Assembly (NCBI GenBank): GCA_902470765.1
Contig: CABRHW010000012.1
Coordinates: forward strand, 1-64,000
DNA from: an uncultured Collinsella sp.
Lineage (GTDB): Bacteria; Actinomycetota; Coriobacteriia; Coriobacteriales; Coriobacteriaceae
Length of the DNA stretch: 64,000 bases
Direction: 5' to 3'
The notes under the pieces were generated by a model. That model saw only the letters and a program-made list of their open reading frames with translations, ran no database searches and was not told the origin of the DNA. Both the position numbers and the translations under genes were made by a program. Position 1 is the stretch's first letter. Each line of letters begins with the position of its first letter. Of the stretch, positions 36,430 through 47,264 are shown piece after piece.

Positions 36430-36473
36430 ATCGCCTGGCGTGAACGGTATTATCGGGTTGATTGAATGTATGG

Positions 36474-36500
36474 GGCGGCGCTTAGCGTCGCCTCGTTTGG
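36474..36500 (+). terminator. Probable terminator after folA
   Basis: An 8-bp stem (36474-36481 with 36485-36492) has a TTA loop and a weak T-rich end, TCGTTTGG. Confidence 0.5.
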
Positions 36501-36538
36501 TATAGATGTGCTGTAAAGAAGGGTGCGGGCAGGCTGCT

Positions 36539-37453
36539 ATGACTGATGCCGTTGAGGTTCTGCGAATTGATTCGCTCGAGGACGAGCGGCTCGATGCCTA
36601 CGTGCGACTGACCGAGCGTGAGCTTCGCTGCGTGCTGGAGCCGCAGAAGGGCATTTTTATCGCTGAGAGTGCCAAGGTCATCGAGCGTGCGGTTCGCGCC
36701 GGATATGAGCCGGTGAGCTTTCTTCTGGGCGAGCGCTGGCTCGACCAGATGATGCCGCTGTTTGACCAGCTTGTCGTGCGCGAGGGAGCGGGTCCGGTTC
36801 CCGTGTTCGTGGCCTCCATGGAGCTCATGGAGCAGTTGACGGGCTTTAACGTGACGCGCGGCGCGCTGGCGGCGTTCCGTCGCCCGCGTCAGATTCCGGT
36901 TGATGAGTTCTTGGGCGGCGTTGTCGAGGCGGCGGGGGGTCGTCCGGTGCGCGTGTGCGTGCTTGAGGGTATTGTCGATCACACCAATGTTGGCGCGATT
37001 TTCCGCTCGGCTGCCGCATTGAACGTTGACGGTATTTTGGTCAGCCCGACGTGCTGCGATCCACTGTATCGTCGCTCGGCCCGCGTGAGCATGGGCACCG
37101 TGTTTCAGGTGCCGTGGACGCGCATTGGCAGCGAGGCTCGTGTGTGGCCGCATGATGGTCTGAGCGCGTTGCACGATGCCGGTTTTTCGTGTGCCGCTAT
37201 GGCGTTGACGGACGACTCTGTTTCGCTTGATGATCCTGTACTGCGGAAGATTGATCGCTTGGCGATTTTTATGGGCACCGAGGGTGCCGGCTTGGGCGCC
37301 AAGACCATTGCCGGCTGTGACCACGCGGTGCGCATTCCGATGGCGCACGGGGTCGATTCGCTCAACGTGGCCGCGGCGAGCGCCGTCGCCTTTTGGCAGC
37401 TGTGCCCGCACGTGAGCAATGAGTATCACTACCAGCCGGGTTTGTATCACTAG
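36539..37453 (+). CDS. SpoU/TrmH-family RNA 2'-O-methyltransferase
   Basis: Predicted to methylate ribose in rRNA or tRNA. The protein of about 304 residues has an N-terminal substrate-binding domain (YVRLTERELRCVLEPQKGIF). The knotted SPOUT domain follows, with motif 1 LEGIVDHTNVGAIFRSAAA (about 144-162), motif 2 IFMGTEGAGLG, and motif 3 VRIPMAHGVDSLNVAAASAVA. All three motifs are intact. The frame could also start at ATG 36506; TATAGAT at 36501 looks more like a -10 box, which favours 36539. The target nucleotide is unknown. Confidence 0.88.
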   Translation: MTDAVEVLRIDSLEDERLDAYVRLTERELRCVLEPQKGIFIAESAKVIERAVRAGYEPVSFLLGERWLDQMMPLFDQLVVREGAGPVPVFVASMELMEQLTGFNVTRGALAAFRRPRQIPVDEFLGGVVEAAGGRPVRVCVLEGIVDHTNVGAIFRSAAALNVDGILVSPTCCDPLYRRSARVSMGTVFQVPWTRIGSEARVWPHDGLSALHDAGFSCAAMALTDDSVSLDDPVLRKIDRLAIFMGTEGAGLGAKTIAGCDHAVRIPMAHGVDSLNVAAASAVAFWQLCPHVSNEYHYQPGLYH

Positions 37454-37578
37454 GCAGATATTTTGCACTGGGCTCTGATTCGGGGTGTTTCGGTCGACGC
37501 CGGTCGGTGCTAAGCTGGTATTTGCTTTGGTCTTAAATTGCCGTTTTGTTGTTTAACATACGTTGGCGGGGAGGGCGT

Positions 37579-38928
37579 GTGGCTAAGAAATCTACGGCTA
37601 TCGATGTAACGCAGGGTGTCATTTGGCAACAGCTGCTGTCGCTGTGCGTTCCCATCTTTTTTAGTTCGTTTTTTCAGCAGGCCTACACGCTTATCGGTAC
37701 GTATATCGTTGGCCAGTTTGGCGGCAAGCTCGCGCTGGGTGGCATTCAAGCCACGATGGTGCTCACCGAGCTCTGCATTGGCTTTTGCGTTGGCGTCGGC
37801 GCCGGCTGCGCGGTCATTACCGGTCAGTATTTTGGCCAGCACGATGATGAGCGACTGAGTCGTTCGGTCCATACAGCCATGACGCTCGCGCTGGTGGGCG
37901 GTATCGCTTTCTCGATTCTTGGCATAGTGTTCGTTGAGCCCATGCTGGTGCTTATGAACACGCCGCATGAACTATTGGCCGAGGGCGTGGCCTATGCTCG
38001 CTGTTATTTTGCCGCGATGGTTGCGGCACTGCTGCTTAATATGGGAACCGCACTGCTGCGTGCCGTGGGCGACACGCGCGGCCCCGCCGTGATCATTGCC
38101 TCTGGCTGCCTGGTTAACGTGGTGCTGGATATCATTTTTGTCGCTGTGTTGCATATGGAGGCGCTGGGCTGCGGCATCGCGGTGGCGCTGACCATTTGCT
38201 CCAATGCAACGATGATCGTGTTGCGCATGATGCGCGCTCCGGGTGCATGGCGTCTTTCGCTGTCTAAGCTCGGTATCGATCGCGGTATTTGCAAGAGTAT
38301 GATCTCGTGTGGTCTGCCACTCGGTTTTCAATCGGCTGCCTATTCGATCTCGAACGTGCTGATCCAGGTATCGGTTAATTCGTTTGGCGCCGATGTCACG
38401 ACTGCTTGGGGTCTATCTGGGCGCCTGGATGGCATTATCTGGATGGTGACCGAGGCGCTCGGCGTATCGATCACTACGTTCTCGGCGCAGAACTTTGGCG
38501 CGCGCAACTACGAGCGCATGCGCAAGGGCTACCATACGTCGCTCGTGCTGTCGTTTATGCTCATTGGTGGCCTGTCTGCCGTGCTGCTGGTGTTCTCGGG
38601 CCCGCTGTCGCGTTTGTTTGTCGACGATGCTTCGATTTCGGCGTACACCACGACTATCCTCCATTTCATTGCGCCGTTCTATGCGATTTTCTCGATTATC
38701 GAGAACGCCTCGGGTTCCATCCGCGGCGCCGGCGTGAGTTTGCAGCCTATGATGCTCACCATCTTTGGCACCGTTGTCTTGAGGGTGATCTGGGTGTTTG
38801 CGATCATGCCCTTCGATCCGTCGCTCGAGCATCTACTGCTGGTTTACCCCGTAACCTGGCTCATCACCGCAACCATGTTCACCATCTACCATCACAGCGG
38901 CAACTGGCTAGGTCGCGCCACCGCCTAA
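37579..38928 (+). CDS. MATE family efflux transporter
   Basis: Twelve-helix inner-membrane exporter of drugs or metabolites driven by Na+ or H+. The protein has 449 residues from the GTG at 37579, which follows GGGGAGG. Two related halves are visible, with QQAYTLIGTYIVGQFGG in helix 1-2 and NMGTALLRAVGDTRGP (about 155), a MatE hallmark. The second half has FSAQNFGARNYERM. No regulator is adjacent and the substrate is unknown. The gene converges on cobO. Confidence 0.9.
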   Translation: MAKKSTAIDVTQGVIWQQLLSLCVPIFFSSFFQQAYTLIGTYIVGQFGGKLALGGIQATMVLTELCIGFCVGVGAGCAVITGQYFGQHDDERLSRSVHTAMTLALVGGIAFSILGIVFVEPMLVLMNTPHELLAEGVAYARCYFAAMVAALLLNMGTALLRAVGDTRGPAVIIASGCLVNVVLDIIFVAVLHMEALGCGIAVALTICSNATMIVLRMMRAPGAWRLSLSKLGIDRGICKSMISCGLPLGFQSAAYSISNVLIQVSVNSFGADVTTAWGLSGRLDGIIWMVTEALGVSITTFSAQNFGARNYERMRKGYHTSLVLSFMLIGGLSAVLLVFSGPLSRLFVDDASISAYTTTILHFIAPFYAIFSIIENASGSIRGAGVSLQPMMLTIFGTVVLRVIWVFAIMPFDPSLEHLLLVYPVTWLITATMFTIYHHSGNWLGRATA

Positions 38929-38929
38929 T

Positions 38930-39010
38930 GATCCCTTGGGGCGGAGGAGAACGGATCATTGCTCTCCGTCGTGATGTTGATGATCCGTTTTCCTCTGCCC
39001 CCTTCGGATC
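38930..39010. terminator. Bidirectional terminator-like hairpin between MATE gene and cobO
   Basis: Arms 38930-38959 and 38980-39010 pair over most of about 30 positions (GATCC...ACGGATCAT). The hairpin fills the whole 84-bp gap between convergent stop codons. Confidence 0.6.
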
Positions 39011-39012
39011 AA

Positions 39013-39498
39013 TTAGTATTCGATGCCTTGGCGGGCTAGGAGGCCTTCGTCGAAGTAGTGTTTGACGGGGCGCATTTCGGTGACCAGGTCGGCGAGGTCC
39101 GCGAGGGGCAGCAGCCCGCGGCCGGTGAGCACGAGCTCCGTGGTGGCGGGCTTTATCGCAATCAGCGCTTCCATATCCTCGCGTGTCACAAAACCTCGGC
39201 GCATGGCCTCGCCGAGTTCATCCAAAATCAGAACGTCGACATGTGATATCTGCTCGCGCGCCAGCTCCATGATCTGTGCGGCACAGGCTTCGGGCGTGTC
39301 GCGGTCGGCTTGTACGATGCGTAGCCCCAAACGAGGTACTGCATCATGTTCGGCGCAGCGCGGCTTCTTGGCAAACTGAAGCATGAGCACGTTAAGTCCA
39401 TAGTCCGTGGCGCGCAGCGCGAGCCCCAGCGCAGCCGTCGTCTTACCCTTGCCATCGCCCGTATAGATCTGAACCTTGCCGACTTCCAGTGATGCCAT
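39013..39498 (-). CDS. cobO: Cob(I)yrinic acid a,c-diamide adenosyltransferase (CobO/BtuR type)
   Basis: Transfers adenosyl from ATP to cobalt in corrinoids. The 161-residue protein has Walker A TGDGKGKTTAALGLALRA (about 14-31), a LMLQFAKKP strand, VDVLILDELGEAMRRG (Walker B region) and LTGRGLLP. It is shorter than E. coli BtuR (about 196) because the N-terminal extension is missing. AAAGGACAGAG precedes the ATG. No other cobalamin gene is nearby, which suggests salvage rather than synthesis. Confidence 0.9.
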   Translation of the reverse strand: MASLEVGKVQIYTGDGKGKTTAALGLALRATDYGLNVLMLQFAKKPRCAEHDAVPRLGLRIVQADRDTPEACAAQIMELAREQISHVDVLILDELGEAMRRGFVTREDMEALIAIKPATTELVLTGRGLLPLADLADLVTEMRPVKHYFDEGLLARQGIEY

Positions 39499-39575
39499 CT
39501 CTGTCCTTTCGTGCCCGGCGTCGGTTTATCACCGCTCGGGTTGGGTATTCTAGAAACCATTATCAACCCCAGTAG

Positions 39576-41483
<1,908 letters not shown>

Positions 41484-41509
41484 AGCCGCGGCCGAGCCAG
41501 TAAACGCCG

Positions 41510-41548
41510 ACGCCCCATTTGAGCAGCTTTCTCAAATGGGGCGTTTTG
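41510..41548 (+). terminator. Terminator after ftsH
   Basis: A 14-bp perfect stem (41510-41523 with 41531-41544) has a 7-nt loop and a TTTT end. Confidence 0.9.
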
Positions 41549-41564
41549 CTTGAGAGGGATGGAA

Positions 41565-42020
41565 ATGAAGATCGTGGTGAGCGCCTGCTTGATGGGCGAG
41601 AGCTGCAAGTATAACGGGCTCGACAACTACCATCGCGAGTTGGTCGAGGCCTGCGAGCGTACAGGGACCGAGGTCCTCTTGGTTTGCGCTGAGGTCTTTG
41701 GGGGCCTGCCCACGCCGCGCAAGCCGTCCGAGATTGTGAACGGAGAGGTTCGTACCTGCGAGGGCATCTCGGTCGATCGCGAATTTCGCCTGGGTGCCCA
41801 ACGAGCGCTCGATATGTGCGAGCAGGCGGGCGGGCCGGAAGAGATCGCCGCGTGCATCCTGCAGGACCGTAGTCCCTCGTGCGGCGCGGGTCGCATCTAC
41901 GACGGAACATTCAGCGGCACCCTTACGGCGGGCAACGGCGTCTTCGTTGATTTACTGCTCCGCCACGGCTACCGCGTTATCCCGGCAAGCGAATTTGACT
42001 CGAGCATGTTACGTCAATAA
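41565..42020 (+). CDS. DUF523 family protein
   Basis: A 151-residue cysteine-containing protein with the DUF523 opening VVSACLMGESCKYNG, then CAEVFGGLPTPRKPSEI and ILQDRSPSCGAGRIYDGTF. The conserved cysteines (Cys8, Cys13 and those in SPSCG) suggest an iron-sulfur or thiolate function, but none is established that I know of. The ATG at 41565 follows GAGAGGGATGG; an ATG two codons earlier is possible. Confidence 0.85.
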   Translation: MKIVVSACLMGESCKYNGLDNYHRELVEACERTGTEVLLVCAEVFGGLPTPRKPSEIVNGEVRTCEGISVDREFRLGAQRALDMCEQAGGPEEIAACILQDRSPSCGAGRIYDGTFSGTLTAGNGVFVDLLLRHGYRVIPASEFDSSMLRQ

Positions 42021-42060
42021 AAAACCGCCACAAAGGTACTGTCCCCTTTGTGGCGGTTTT
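42021..42060. terminator. Palindrome family B, copy 1; terminator of the DUF523 gene and the convergent dehydrogenase
   Basis: A 16-bp perfect stem (42021-42036 with 42045-42060) has loop TACTGTCC and A/T runs on both sides, so it can stop transcription both ways. Its reverse complement resembles the hairpin at 49664-49704, including the GGGGACAG core. Confidence 0.88.
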
Positions 42061-42066
42061 GGTCGG

Positions 42067-43155
42067 TTAGGCCAGGATAGAGTGGCCGTAGGCGTTGGCT
42101 GCCTTGATGGCGGCGGCGAATTTCTCGTCGGTGAAGGGCTCGGGGTTTCCCTGCTTCCACTCGTTGGTGGCGTGCGCGTACTCGCACAGGGCAGGGATGT
42201 CGGCCTCGGAAAGCCCGACCTGCTCAAGCGTCACGGGCAGGCCCATCTGCTTGTTAAAGGCGGCGTAGCACTCAAGGTTCTCGGTATCGCCAGTATAGGC
42301 AAACAGCACGAGCACGCCCAGGCTTACGACCTCGCCGTGCAGATAGGTTCCCTCGCGCGGAATGCTGCACGTCGCATTGTAGAACGCGTGTGCCACGCTC
42401 GAGTTGTAGTAGTAATCGTTTTGGTTGGTCAGGTTGGAGACGTAGCCCGTGTTGACCACGATGTCGAGCGCGATCTGCTTGACGGCCTCGGTCGACTGAT
42501 CCTGGCGCACGTCCTCAAGACCCTGCACGCCATAGGTAAACAGCGGCTCGGAGCAGGTGTGGGCGAGCGCCAGGCCAAGACCGGCGGTGTGCTCCAAGTT
42601 GCCGGCGCTCGTGGCGTACTCGACTTCGGGCTGCTTGGACAGGGCATCGCCCACGCCGGCCCAGAAGTACTCCGCCGGAGCCTCGGCGATGATCTTGGGG
42701 TTGATGAAGATGTGCGCCGGTCGGTTGGGGTACGAATAGCCCTCGAGCGAGCCGTCGTCGTTGTACACGACGGCAATGGCGGTCGCGGCGGAGCAGTTGG
42801 AACAGATCGTCGGGACCGTAAAGACGATCTTCTTGAGCTCGATGGCCGCCGTCTTGACGGTGTCGAGCGCCTTGCCGCCGCCGCAGGCGATAAGAACATC
42901 AGCCTCCTGGCAGGAAGGGGAGTTCACGACCTTGGCGATATTGGCACGCGTACTGTTGGTGCCATAGACGCGCGTCTCTAGAATTTCGACATCGGTGCCT
43001 GCCAGCGCAGCTTCGATACCGGGCAGTGCGGCGGCCAGTGCACGTTTGCCGCCAATGATGGCGACCTTGGTCGCTCCGTACTCGGCCAGCGCTCCGGGCA
43101 GCTCGTCAAAGCAGTCTTCGCCGACGGTATAGTCGCTCATTCCAATCGTGCGCAT
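42067..43155 (-). CDS. Iron-type alcohol dehydrogenase, glycerol dehydrogenase (GldA)-like
   Basis: NAD-dependent oxidoreductase of 362 residues. The N-terminal half holds the nucleotide-binding CGGGKALDTVK (about 90-100). The metal site residues are seen as Asp in GVGDALSK (about 167), His in NSSVAHAFYNA, and His in YLHGEVVSLG. These three are the usual GldA ligands. AGAAGG precedes the ATG. There is no dihydroxyacetone kinase gene next to it, so the true substrate is open. It diverges from ileS. Confidence 0.88.
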   Translation of the reverse strand: MRTIGMSDYTVGEDCFDELPGALAEYGATKVAIIGGKRALAAALPGIEAALAGTDVEILETRVYGTNSTRANIAKVVNSPSCQEADVLIACGGGKALDTVKTAAIELKKIVFTVPTICSNCSAATAIAVVYNDDGSLEGYSYPNRPAHIFINPKIIAEAPAEYFWAGVGDALSKQPEVEYATSAGNLEHTAGLGLALAHTCSEPLFTYGVQGLEDVRQDQSTEAVKQIALDIVVNTGYVSNLTNQNDYYYNSSVAHAFYNATCSIPREGTYLHGEVVSLGVLVLFAYTGDTENLECYAAFNKQMGLPVTLEQVGLSEADIPALCEYAHATNEWKQGNPEPFTDEKFAAAIKAANAYGHSILA

Positions 43156-43276
43156 AGCAACCTTCTTTCTTTTGATAAAGTGCTTTCAGGTATTTTGCTC
43201 CTAGAGAAGGTCCACAGCCGCGAGAAATTTCGAACGTATAAAACCAGTGTTGAGGGTTTTTCGCCGGCGCGGAACG

Positions 43277-43285
43277 TGCTAGCAT
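43277..43285 (+). promoter_or_regulatory. Possible extended -10 for the ileS leader
   Basis: TGCTAGCAT sits about 20 bp before the T-box stem I. No well-spaced -35 is clear. Confidence 0.35.
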
Positions 43286-43299
43286 ACTCCGCATAAGCG

Positions 43300-43600
43300 T
43301 TGATGGGGACGAGTAGTCGGCCGTCCGCATGCTACAGAGAGCGGGGAGCGCTGAGAACCCGTGCATGCGACCGATGAAAATCACCCCGGAGCTGCGGTCC
43401 CAACGGACGTACCGCGCAGGTTCGTCTTAGTAGACATCGCCGAGATGGTCGTCGATACAGGCCAGCCGAGTAACGGATGCGAGCGCGCGGCGACGCGGGC
43501 GAGGGCATCTAAGCTGGGTGGTTAAGCGAAGAGCTTTTACGGGCAGTCTGCCCGTTTTGTGGCGCTTCGTCCCAGCTTGTAGGGACGGGCGCTTTTTTGG
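43300..43600 (+). promoter_or_regulatory. T-box riboswitch of ileS (Ile specifier ATC)
   Basis: Stem I shows the GGACGAGTAG base, AGAGAGC...GCTGAGAA distal elements, and a specifier loop ATGAAAATCACC with ATC at 43380-43382, an isoleucine codon. The antiterminator pairs AAGCTGGG (43511-43518) with CCCAGCTT (43571-43578) and GCGAAG (43526-43531) with CTTCGT (43565-43570). That leaves a 7-nt bulge TGGTTAA (43519-43525), whose TGGT can pair with the tRNA ACCA end. The usual bulge is TGGNACC. Uncharged tRNA-Ile should favour ileS expression. Confidence 0.88.
43562..43598 (+). terminator. T-box-controlled terminator before ileS
   Basis: GCGCTTCGTCCC pairs with GGGACGGGCGC (with G-U pairs and one bulge), followed by TTTTTT. 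It shares the CTTCGTCCC segment with the antiterminator, so the two are mutually exclusive. Confidence 0.85.
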
Positions 43601-43641
43601 TGCCCAGAGGGCGTGCGCGCCCACGACATGAAAGGGGTACC

Positions 43642-46446
43642 GTGGCAAACGAGTACAAGCAGACGATGAATCTGCCCAAAACCGGATTTCCCATGCGTGC
43701 CGGTCTTTCCAAGTCCGAGCCCAAGCGACTCAAGGACTGGCAGGACAACAAGGTCTACGAGCAAGTTCTAAAGAAGAACGAGGGTCACAAGAAGTTCGTG
43801 CTGCACGACGGTCCTCCGTACGCCAACGGCCCGATCCATATCGGCCATGCCATGAACAAGATCTCCAAGGACATGATCAACCGTTACTGGATGATGCAGG
43901 GCTATGAGGTTCCCTATGTCCCCGGTTGGGACTGTCATGGCCAGCCGATCGAGCATAAGGTCGAGGAGAAGCTTGGCACCGAGAAGTTCAACCAGACCTC
44001 CACGGCTAAGATCCGCGAGCTTTGCAACAAGTTCGCTGTCGAGAACATCGAGCTCCAGAAGGCTGGCTTCCGTCGCCTTGGCGTGCTTGGCGACTGGGAC
44101 AACCCGTATCTGACGCTCTATCACCAGCATGACGCCGCCGACATTGAGGTCTTCAAGGCCATGTTCGACAAGGGCATGATCTATCGCGGCCACAAGCCCG
44201 TCCACTGGTGCAAGCACTGCCACACCGCGCTGGCCGAGGCTGAGATCGAGTACTCCGACGAGACGAGCCCGTCCATCTTCGTGCGCTTTGAGATGACCTC
44301 CAAGCCCGCCGGTCTCGAGAACTTCGACGGCCCGGTCGACTTTATCATCTGGACGACCACGCCGTGGACCATCCCCTCCGACCAGGCAGTTTCCCTCAAG
44401 CCCGGCGCCGCCTACGTCGCCGTTGAGCACGACGGCCGCGCCGAGGTCATGCTCGAGGACCTGGCTCCCAAGTGCTGCGAGGAGTTTGGCTGGGAGTACA
44501 CTCCGGTTATGGTCGACGGCAAGCCCTATGTGGTTCCCGCCGAGACCTTCCACCACATCCACTACAAGCAGCCGATCTTTGACGGTGTCGAGGGCGTGGC
44601 GCTGCTGGCCGATTACGTCGGTGTCGATGACGGTACCGGTATTGTCCACAACTCGCCCGGCCACGGCGTCGACGACTACTTTGCCTGCCTCAAGGAGGGC
44701 ATCACCGACATCTGCATGCCGGTCGATGACGACGGCAAGTTCTACACCGGCGAGGAGTTTGGCACCGGTGGCCCCTTCAGCGGTATGGACACCGATGAGG
44801 CCAACCCGCACATCATCGAGTTCCTGCGCGAGCGCGGTACCCTAGTCCTCGAGAAGAAGATCACGCACAGCTATCCGCACTGCTGGCGTTGCAAGCACCC
44901 GGTGCTCTTCCGTGCTACCGACCAGTGGTTTGTCTCGATGGACAAGACCGGTTTGCGCGAGCAGGCTGGCAAAGAGGTCCGCGAGAACGTCAAGTGGTAT
45001 CCGGCCCACGCGGCCAACCGCATCGGCGCCATGGTCGAGCAGCGTCCCGACTGGTGCATCAGCCGTCAGCGCAACTGGGGCGTGCCTATCCCCAGCTACA
45101 CTTGCGCCGACTGCGGCGAGAAGGTCATGAACGACGCCACGCTCGACGCCGTCATCAAGCTCTTCCACGAGAAGGGCTCCGACGCCTGGTTCACCGACGC
45201 TCCCGAGAGCTACCTGGGCGAGGCCTGCGTCTGCCCCAAGTGCGGCGGTCATCACCTCAAGGCCGATAAGGACATCCTCGACGTGTGGTGGGATTCCGGC
45301 GTGTCTTGGAAGGCCGTCTGCGAGTATCGCCCTGAGCTTGAGTACCCGGCGGACGTGTATCTTGAGGGCTCCGACCAGCACCGCGGTTGGTTCCAGAGCT
45401 CGCTGCTCACCTCGGTGGGTGCCAACGGCCACGCTCCGTACAAGGCGGTCGTCTCGCAGGGCTTCACACTCGATGGTCAGGGCCGCAAGATGTCCAAGTC
45501 GCTCGGCAACGTGATCGACCCCAATAAGGTCTGCGACGAGATGGGCGCTGACATCATCCGTCTGTGGGTTGCCTCCGTCGACACCAGCTCTGACGTCTCC
45601 ATCGACCACGAGATTCTCGCTCGTACGTCCGATGCCTATCGCCGTTTCCGCAACACGCTGCGCTTCTTGCTCTCCGAGCTCGAGGGTCAGTTTGAACCCG
45701 AGACCGACGGCGTCGCCTTTGCTGACTTGCTGCCGCTCGACAAGCTCATGGTTGCCCGTCTGACCCAGGTCCAGGCCGAGGTCGACGACGCTTACTCTTG
45801 CTACGAGTTCCCGCGCGCCTACCGTGCGCTTTATGACTTCGTGGTTACCGAGCTTTCCAACGTGTACCTCGACGCCCTGAAGGACCGTCTGTACTGCGAT
45901 AAGCCCGGCTCGCTCGAGCGCCGCAGCGCCCAGACCGTGCTGGCCGAGCTCTTCTCGATGCTCATGCGCGACCTGCAGCCGATCCTGTCCTACACCGTCG
46001 ACGAGGCCATGGCATATGCGCCCGCCGGCTGCGTCGATCACCAGAAGTACGCCGCGCTGCTAGATTGGTACAAGTCGCCCATCACGGTCGATGAGGCCAA
46101 CGAGTTTGAGGGCGTGCTCGAGGCTTCTCTTGAGCTCCGTAGCGCCGTGACCAAGGCCCTTGAGGATGCCCGTTCTGCCGGCACCTTTACCAAGAGCCAG
46201 CAGGTTCGCGTCAAGGCGGTCGTTCCCGCCGAGATGTACGCGCTGCTGACCGGCGACAAGGCTGTCGACCTGGCCGAGTTCTACATCGTCTCCGATGTTG
46301 AGCTGACCCAGGGCGAGGAGCTCTCCGTTGCTATCGAGGCTGCCGAGGGCGAGTGCTGCGACCGTTGCTGGAATTATCGCACCACCGTCGGCGAGTACAA
46401 CGGCCACGCTCACATCTGTAAGCGCTGCGCAGAGGCGCTGAACTAG
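43642..46446 (+). CDS. ileS: Isoleucyl-tRNA synthetase
   Basis: Charges tRNA-Ile. The 934-residue class I synthetase has HIGH at 66-69 (GPIHIGHAM), a CP1 editing domain, and KMSKS at 616-620. A C-terminal zinc site reads CDRCWNY...CKRC. The GTG at 43642 follows AAAGGGG. The layout with a KMSKS-region WWDSGVSW and a C-terminal zinc finger is the standard bacterial type. Its stop codon lies inside a dispersed palindrome. Confidence 0.96.
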   Translation: MANEYKQTMNLPKTGFPMRAGLSKSEPKRLKDWQDNKVYEQVLKKNEGHKKFVLHDGPPYANGPIHIGHAMNKISKDMINRYWMMQGYEVPYVPGWDCHGQPIEHKVEEKLGTEKFNQTSTAKIRELCNKFAVENIELQKAGFRRLGVLGDWDNPYLTLYHQHDAADIEVFKAMFDKGMIYRGHKPVHWCKHCHTALAEAEIEYSDETSPSIFVRFEMTSKPAGLENFDGPVDFIIWTTTPWTIPSDQAVSLKPGAAYVAVEHDGRAEVMLEDLAPKCCEEFGWEYTPVMVDGKPYVVPAETFHHIHYKQPIFDGVEGVALLADYVGVDDGTGIVHNSPGHGVDDYFACLKEGITDICMPVDDDGKFYTGEEFGTGGPFSGMDTDEANPHIIEFLRERGTLVLEKKITHSYPHCWRCKHPVLFRATDQWFVSMDKTGLREQAGKEVRENVKWYPAHAANRIGAMVEQRPDWCISRQRNWGVPIPSYTCADCGEKVMNDATLDAVIKLFHEKGSDAWFTDAPESYLGEACVCPKCGGHHLKADKDILDVWWDSGVSWKAVCEYRPELEYPADVYLEGSDQHRGWFQSSLLTSVGANGHAPYKAVVSQGFTLDGQGRKMSKSLGNVIDPNKVCDEMGADIIRLWVASVDTSSDVSIDHEILARTSDAYRRFRNTLRFLLSELEGQFEPETDGVAFADLLPLDKLMVARLTQVQAEVDDAYSCYEFPRAYRALYDFVVTELSNVYLDALKDRLYCDKPGSLERRSAQTVLAELFSMLMRDLQPILSYTVDEAMAYAPAGCVDHQKYAALLDWYKSPITVDEANEFEGVLEASLELRSAVTKALEDARSAGTFTKSQQVRVKAVVPAEMYALLTGDKAVDLAEFYIVSDVELTQGEELSVAIEAAEGECCDRCWNYRTTVGEYNGHAHICKRCAEALN

Positions 46447-46499
46447 TCGTTGGGGACGTTCTTAAATGACTAGTCAAACAAGAGCGTCCCCAATGACTA
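46444..46499. repeat. Dispersed palindrome family A, copy 2
   Basis: Arms 46446-46463 and 46480-46497 match those at 18603-18654, with the same TAGTCGTTGGGGACG start and AATGACTAGTC loop. The TAG of ileS is the first three bases of the element. Confidence 0.88.
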
Positions 46500-46513
46500 C
46501 CTGTGTCACATTC

Positions 46514-46552
46514 AAGCGGCATTCTGTTTTTCGGAATGCCGCTTTCTTTTTA
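46514..46552 (+). terminator. Terminator after ileS
   Basis: An 11-bp stem (AAGCGGCATTC with GAATGCCGCTT, 46514-46524 and 46534-46544) is followed by TTCTTTTT. Confidence 0.88.
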
Positions 46553-46664
46553 TGCTGGTTATTTATCTGGCGTTAGCGAATATGTCGTGCGCCCTGCGTG
46601 TGGCAATATAAGATGGTTCTTTGCGTTAATCGTAATTCGATGATCTTGAGGGTAGGGGATTGAT

Positions 46665-47264
46665 TTGGGTCGTGGTGCGGATATGACGCCGCCTTTGCGT
46701 TGGCGGTTGGGTGTTGCTGGTTGCGTGGCGTTGGCCGTGCTGCTCGTTGACCAGCTGACCAAGCTTGCGGTTCGTGCCGTTGGCGATGCCCTGCATGTGA
46801 CCGTTATCCCCGGCGTGATTGATTTTCTGTTTGTCCGCAATATCGGAGCCGCCTTCAGCATGGGCGAGGGGCATGGCGTTGCGTTCGCTGTGCTGGCGCT
46901 TGCGGTCATTGTCGCCATTGTCGTGTACTTGCTCCGTGCGCCTCAGCTCGCTCGTCTTGAGGTCGTGGGCATGGCTATGGTTGCGGGCGGCGCCATCGGT
47001 AACGCGATCGACCGCCTCGCCTTTGGTTTCGTGACCGATTTTATAGCCACCACGTTCATCGACTTTCCCGTCTTTAACGTTGCCGATATCGGCATCACCG
47101 TAGGCGTCGTGCTTGCCCTCATCGGTTACATGTTTCTGAGTCCCGCCGCTCGCGAGGTCGATGCGACCGCCGAGCTCAACGCCCATGACGAGGCCCGCGT
47201 TAAGCGCAAAGCCCAGCAGCGTGGGGAGCGTGCCCGCAAGATTCGCGAAAGGAATGAGCGCTAA
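46665..47264 (+). CDS. lspA: Lipoprotein signal peptidase (signal peptidase II)
   Basis: Cleaves the signal peptide of lipidated prolipoproteins in the membrane. The 199-residue protein has four hydrophobic segments, DQLTKL in the first loop, NIGAAFS, and the two catalytic Asp motifs GAIGNAIDRL and FNVADIGITVG. The C-terminal tail of about 40 residues is long and basic (KRKAQQRGERARK). The start TTG at 46665 follows AGGGGA; ATG 46683 is an alternative. It couples to the next gene through TAATG. Confidence 0.93.
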   Translation: MGRGADMTPPLRWRLGVAGCVALAVLLVDQLTKLAVRAVGDALHVTVIPGVIDFLFVRNIGAAFSMGEGHGVAFAVLALAVIVAIVVYLLRAPQLARLEVVGMAMVAGGAIGNAIDRLAFGFVTDFIATTFIDFPVFNVADIGITVGVVLALIGYMFLSPAAREVDATAELNAHDEARVKRKAQQRGERARKIRERNER

